Shown here piece after piece: positions 60,960 through 64,000 of a DNA stretch of 64,000 bases. The stretch is from NCBI RefSeq assembly GCF_014529945.1, contig NZ_JACVFB010000002.1, positions 1,240,001 to 1,304,000 on the forward strand, in the 5' to 3' direction. The stretch's first letter is position 1, and every line of letters starts with the position of its first letter. A program made the position numbers and the translations under genes. The stretch comes from Chitinophaga varians (lineage in GTDB: Bacteria; Bacteroidota; Bacteroidia; Chitinophagales; Chitinophagaceae). The notes under the pieces are model-generated. The model saw nothing but the letters and a program-made list of their open reading frames with translations, was not told the DNA's origin and made no database searches.

Positions 60960-61411
60960 GTACCATATTTTGGTGAACGTGGAATGTGTTGATTTTCTGC
61001 CTGTAACATCAACAGGGATAAAAAAGCATCATTTTTTTATTGTTCCTGTAATAAAAAGTAACGCGGAACCTGGTATGTAATATTAACGATAATAGCTGAT
61101 TTTAACTACGGCTGTCGTGGGAATTTGTCCGGATATATTAATGAAAAAGATTATCAAAGTATAACGAATAGATAATAAAGTATTATATACTTATTGAAAT
61201 AAAAATGATTTTTAGGGAAGATAGTAGCCACGTTATGTTTGCCAGCGGCGGAGGACCGGTTGCATTTTATATTCCACGTATTTCCGTGATGACTGTTTGC
61301 CAACAACATAGCCTGTTTGCGCGGCAGGAAAACTATTGCGCACAAACAGGCTATCGACAAATGTCGGGTGATCTGACTAAAGCTTACTAACGGTGTCGCC
61401 TATGGGAGATG
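60960..61411. other. 452-bp AT-rich gap with one hairpin
   Basis: No convincing gene; a 61-codon frame at 61205-61390 has no family features. The only structure is the inverted repeat at 61308-61354. Confidence 0.5.
61308..61354. repeat. Inverted repeat of unknown role
   Basis: ATAGCCTGTTTGCGC (61308-61322) pairs with GCGCACAAACAGGCTAT (61338-61354), with a 2-base bulge and a 15-base loop. There is no U-run, so it is not a typical terminator. Confidence 0.6.
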
Positions 61412-61861
61412 TTATCTGTTGACCGCTGTTTTAGGCTGGCAGCCGATAATATCACCGGCAGCGCGCAGCTGTTGTTCCAGGGTGTTACCATCTATCTGTG
61501 CCCGGTGTTCGATAATCCGGTCGTCTTTGATGGCAAAGGAGCGGAAGCCGCTGGTGACAGCGGTGAGGCCTGTTGCGGGGATGCCTCGCCATAAACCGAT
61601 ATGTTTCATATGCATGGAGATGCGGACCATGCAGTGACCGGGTTCGGCGAGGTGTTCCTCAATGACGGTTTGTGGTTGAAACGACTCATGGACCATGGTC
61701 ACCCACTGCTGCAATCCGCTGGCGTCAGCGGGCAGGCCGGCCGGCAGCGAGTGATCTTTATAGGCAGGATGGAGGAAAGTATTGAGGCTGCTGGTGTTGC
61801 CGTTGTTCCATACCTCTTCGATGAAGCGGATGATCAGGTCTTTTTGTGCGGAGAGATGCAT
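61412..61861 (-). CDS. SnoaL-like ester cyclase family protein
   Basis: 149 aa from ATG 61861 (MHLSAQKDLIIRFIEEVWN), which gives the usual SnoaL start. The core has FLHPAYKDHSLPAG, TVIEEHLAEPGHCMVRISMHMKH and FRSFAIKDDRIIEHRAQID, typical of the NTF2-like fold. Many members are uncharacterised. An alternative GTG at 61927 overlaps the stop of the Crp/Fnr gene (GTGA), which would indicate translational coupling but would add 22 residues atypical for the family. Probably co-transcribed with and controlled by that regulator. Confidence 0.8.
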   Translation of the reverse strand: MHLSAQKDLIIRFIEEVWNNGNTSSLNTFLHPAYKDHSLPAGLPADASGLQQWVTMVHESFQPQTVIEEHLAEPGHCMVRISMHMKHIGLWRGIPATGLTAVTSGFRSFAIKDDRIIEHRAQIDGNTLEQQLRAAGDIIGCQPKTAVNR

Positions 61862-61923
61862 ATGATGGCTATTGATGAGCCACAAAGTTACCGGCAGGCC
61901 GGCGATGCCCATTGTGTCAAACG

Positions 61924-62499
61924 TCACAAAACGCGGCGGCGGATGCGGCTGAGCGTTTCGCGGGAGATGCCGATATAGGAACTGAGTTGTGTAAGAGATA
62001 CACGTTGTACCAGTTCAGGATGATGCGTCAGGATGTACTGGTAGCGCTCTTCAGGGGAGTGCGTCTTCAGCCAGTCGGCATGTGTTTCGCCGGCAATCGC
62101 CAGTAATTCCAGGCGTTCGCGGCCAAAGGCGGTGATGGCGGGTGACTGATAGAGTGACGCGAAGGTGTCCTTATGCCAGCGAAGCAACACGGAACGCTCT
62201 GTGGTAGCGATATGATAAGCGGACGGTTCATTGTTACGCAGACTTTTCATGTTAGTGATAAAGTCGTTTTCAAAGAAAAAAGCGGTGTTGACTTCCCGGG
62301 TATGATGGTCATAGAACGCGCGGCAGGCGCCTTTTTCCATGAGCCAGATATGCTGACAGGTATGTCCTGCCTGTAGTAGATGGTCACCCTGTTTGACCAA
62401 GAGAATTTGTGCCGTGTTCCACATGAGTTCTTTGGAAACGCTATCCAGTTTTGACTTGTGGAGGACAGACTCCTCGAAACAAACGATTGTTTTTTTCAT
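61924..62499 (-). CDS. Crp/Fnr family transcriptional regulator
   Basis: 191 aa. The cyclic-nucleotide-binding fold (about 10-120) includes LLVKQGDHLLQAGHTCQHIWLMEKG, without a clear cAMP phosphate cassette. The C-terminal HTH (about 145-190) is RVSLTQLSSYIGISRETLSRIRRR. In Bacteroidota such regulators are usually not cAMP-dependent. The SnoaL-like gene follows directly. Confidence 0.92.
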   Translation of the reverse strand: MKKTIVCFEESVLHKSKLDSVSKELMWNTAQILLVKQGDHLLQAGHTCQHIWLMEKGACRAFYDHHTREVNTAFFFENDFITNMKSLRNNEPSAYHIATTERSVLLRWHKDTFASLYQSPAITAFGRERLELLAIAGETHADWLKTHSPEERYQYILTHHPELVQRVSLTQLSSYIGISRETLSRIRRRVL

Positions 62500-62670
62500 G
62501 TGTGATATCAGTGAAATAAGTTATCAGTTGTTAAAAATACTCACTACTAGGTATTTCTGCAATCCTTTCCTTCACTTACCTTTGTATTCACAGATGTTTC
62601 ACTGCCATCTGTTTAACTGTCACACAAAGCTAATACTGTTCCAACGGTCATCATATTTTTACCCCCAAAA

Positions 62671-62713
62671 AAGGGTCATCTTCTACAGGAAGGGGACCCT
62701 TATCCGTTTTTTA
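62671..62713 (+). terminator. Hairpin with T-run upstream of the LuxR-type gene
   Basis: AAGGGTC pairs with GACCCTT around a 17-base loop and is followed, after five bases, by TTTTTT (62707-62712). It abuts the next promoter element and could insulate it, or be part of an operator. Confidence 0.45.
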
Positions 62714-62715
62714 TA

Positions 62716-62723
62716 TACATTTG
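62716..62723 (+). promoter_or_regulatory. -7 element for the LuxR-type gene
   Basis: TACATTTG matches TANNTTTG exactly; the start would be near 62730, about 58 bases before the ATG at 62788. Confidence 0.5.
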
Positions 62724-62787
62724 TTATCAGAGAGCATTAAAAACCTACGACATTTTACGGTTTATCCTATACACTATATAGCAGGAC

Positions 62788-63477
62788 ATGAGTACGTATA
62801 CCGTATTATCTGAGGCTGCCAGTCTTGAAGAAAAGCTACAGGCCCTTCAGGCCATTGAGCGAGAACTGCCGGCAGTATTTATTGTGATGAATGTGGAGGA
62901 GGACTATGTGGAATATATGTCTGAAAACGGGCGGCAACAGCTGGACGTTTCCATGGAGGACCTTCGGGCCATGGGCCACAGTTATTATGACACTTATTTT
63001 AATCCGCATGATGTGGCTGATTATCTGCCCAAGGTTACCGCTATGCTTACCGCATCAGCTGAAAAGGACATGGCCATTACCTTCTTTCAGCAGGTGAGGC
63101 TGGCCCGTCATCTGGACTGGTCCTGGCATCTGGGCACTACCCGGGTATTTATGCGGAACGCCCTTGGGGTGCCTACGCACGTGATTACCTGCGCCATCCC
63201 GATTGATCCGCTGCATCATGTGACCAGTAAGGTGAACAGGCTGTTGGAGGAAAACAATTTCCTGCGCCGCAACCAGCATATTTTTGCCGCGCTGACCAAA
63301 CGGGAGAAGGAAATACTCCGGTTGATGGCCCTTGGCTTCAGTGCCAGCGAAATAGCCGAAAAGGTACATATTTCCGAGAAAACGGCCGTCACCCACCGAC
63401 GGAACATCAAAAGCAAAATCGGCGCCCAGTCGGGCTACGATCTAACCAGTTTTGCCCAGGCTTTCGATCTGATCTGA
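62788..63477 (+). CDS. LuxR-type transcriptional regulator with N-terminal PAS-like domain
   Basis: 229 aa. The N-terminal part (about 25-140) has PAS-like content, with AVFIVMNVEEDYVEYMSENG and DWSWHLGTTRVFMRNALG. The C-terminal GerE/LuxR helix-turn-helix (about 165-225) is LTKREKEILRLMALGFSASEIAEKVHISEKTAVTHRRNIKSKIG. No receiver domain is present. It sits 143 bases upstream of the TssD tube gene and could regulate it, by position only. Confidence 0.9.
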   Translation: MSTYTVLSEAASLEEKLQALQAIERELPAVFIVMNVEEDYVEYMSENGRQQLDVSMEDLRAMGHSYYDTYFNPHDVADYLPKVTAMLTASAEKDMAITFFQQVRLARHLDWSWHLGTTRVFMRNALGVPTHVITCAIPIDPLHHVTSKVNRLLEENNFLRRNQHIFAALTKREKEILRLMALGFSASEIAEKVHISEKTAVTHRRNIKSKIGAQSGYDLTSFAQAFDLI

Positions 63478-63581
63478 CGGGGAAGCCATTTCCCGGAAAA
63501 TCCCGAAAAATTAAAGCCGGGAATGTGCGCCATATACGGATAAATCTGTATTTTCAGTGCTGTATACCATATTTTTTCCCT

Positions 63582-63603
63582 GTCTGCCTGTTTTGCAGCA
63601 GAC
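63582..63603 (+). promoter_or_regulatory. Hairpin or operator just upstream of the TssD gene
   Basis: GTCTGC (63582-63587) and GCAGAC (63598-63603) form an inverted repeat with a 10-base loop, ending 17 bases before the ATG. It may be a protein-binding site or a structured leader. Confidence 0.35.
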
Positions 63604-63620
63604 TTGTTAACCGATTATTT

Positions 63621-64000
63621 ATGTCTTTTAAAGCAGTTCTCAACATCGACGGAGAAGAGTTAAACGTACTGGAGTGCGATTTTACCTTCAGTCAACACAC
63701 CGACCACAATGGAAAGCCTGCAGCGCGCCCCAAAGGAGGCAGTATTAATCTGAAAGTGGAATCTGCCGGCGAAACCCATCTTTTTGACTGGATGATCTCC
63801 AATACACAAACCAAAAACGGCAGTATCATTTTCTTCCGCCGCGACTCTATGTCCAGGCTGAAGGAACTGCGGTTTACCGACGCCTATTGCGTAGGTTATA
63901 CCGAACAGTTCAATGCTGCCAACGATCAGCCCCTGCAGATACAACTGTCGCTTTCTGCCCGGGAGCTGAAGCTCAATAACTCCGTGTACCAGAACCCCTG
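63621..64000 (+). CDS. tssD: Type VI secretion system tube protein TssD/Hcp (3' partial)
   Basis: The first 126 codons are present and the frame runs off the right edge. The start MSFKAVLNIDGEELNVLECDF and the segment FSQHTDHNGKPAARPKGG are the classic pattern of Bacteroidota (T6SS-iii) Hcp-like tube proteins. The end IQLSLSARELKLNNSVYQNPW is near the family C-terminus, so only a few residues are likely missing. Hexameric rings stack into the contractile tube that is fired with effectors. The downstream genes should show whether a full T6SS or a lone Hcp is present. Confidence 0.93.
   Translation, partial: MSFKAVLNIDGEELNVLECDFTFSQHTDHNGKPAARPKGGSINLKVESAGETHLFDWMISNTQTKNGSIIFFRRDSMSRLKELRFTDAYCVGYTEQFNAANDQPLQIQLSLSARELKLNNSVYQNP

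Noticed and set aside
61205..61390. A 61-codon frame in the gap before the SnoaL-like gene
   Set aside because: It is crossed by a structured inverted repeat and has no recognisable features.

Overview
The window looks like a chromosomal piece of a Bacteroidota genome, most likely a Chitinophagaceae (Chitinophaga-like). The evidence is a SusC/SusD pair, a FecR plus TonB-dependent receptor with STN domain, many lipoproteins with SCKK/GCKK-type lipoboxes, -7 promoter elements of the TANNTTTG type, few Shine-Dalgarno sequences, LytS/LytTR two-component pairs, a bacterial GGGP-synthase-family protein and a class II (B12-dependent) ribonucleotide reductase. No rRNA, tRNA, insertion sequence, CRISPR array or prophage was seen. 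Genus is inference; the phylum is well supported.

Layout. 0-3 kb: end of a nitroreductase, then OsmC, pirin, HAD phosphatase and a small coiled-coil protein. 3-7.3 kb (minus): PAS/HisKA sensor lacking an ATPase domain, PaaE-type ferredoxin reductase, dxs. 7.4-10.3 kb: LytS/LytTR pair preceded by three 21-bp-spaced direct repeats, then a GGGPS-family gene. 10.5-15.6 kb: nrdJ with a perfect DnaA box upstream, a 560-bp gap holding two likely short transcripts, an Asn/Gly/Asp-rich exported protein and a YcxB-like protein. 15.7-23.3 kb (minus): DUF2490 protein, SusD, SusC, GNAT, PRPP synthetase.

23.4-35.0 kb is an outer-membrane cassette: FecR anti-sigma, a 1077-aa TonB receptor, two tandem 471-aa lipoprotein paralogues (the second strongly codon-optimised), a 249-aa lipoprotein and a half-length third paralogue. 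It is converged on by an S41 peptidase lipoprotein and an ECF sigma factor. 35.3-40.9 kb (minus) is a complete RND efflux operon (adaptor, pump, TolC). 41.4-43.7 kb is the housekeeping acpP-fabF-rnc operon with a clear promoter. 43.7-46.6 kb (minus): a WYL regulator, a DJ-1/GyrI fusion and a stand-alone GyrI protein. 46.9-49.4 kb (minus): cydAB.

49.6-55.1 kb (minus) is a three-gene jetA-jetB-jetC (MksF/MksE/MksB-like condensin, Wadjet-type) operon. The fourth gene, jetD (the TOPRIM nuclease), is absent; a long CGCAAAG-type hairpin sits directly after jetC and is followed by cydA. 55.2-59.0 kb (minus): bestrophin channel, then an acyltransferase-LytS-LytTR operon. 59.4-63.5 kb: a peroxiredoxin-fold protein without the catalytic cysteine, an AraC regulator, a SnoaL-like protein overlapping or abutting a Crp/Fnr regulator, and a LuxR-type regulator. 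The right edge cuts an Hcp/TssD type VI secretion tube gene.

Across the window, intergenic spaces carry three recurring low-complexity inverted-repeat classes (CGCAAAG, AATTACGAATTACG and ATTTGGTTATTT types), often abutting stop codons. They are the main structure not explained by the genes. All functional calls are from sequence reading and family knowledge; no database search was run.
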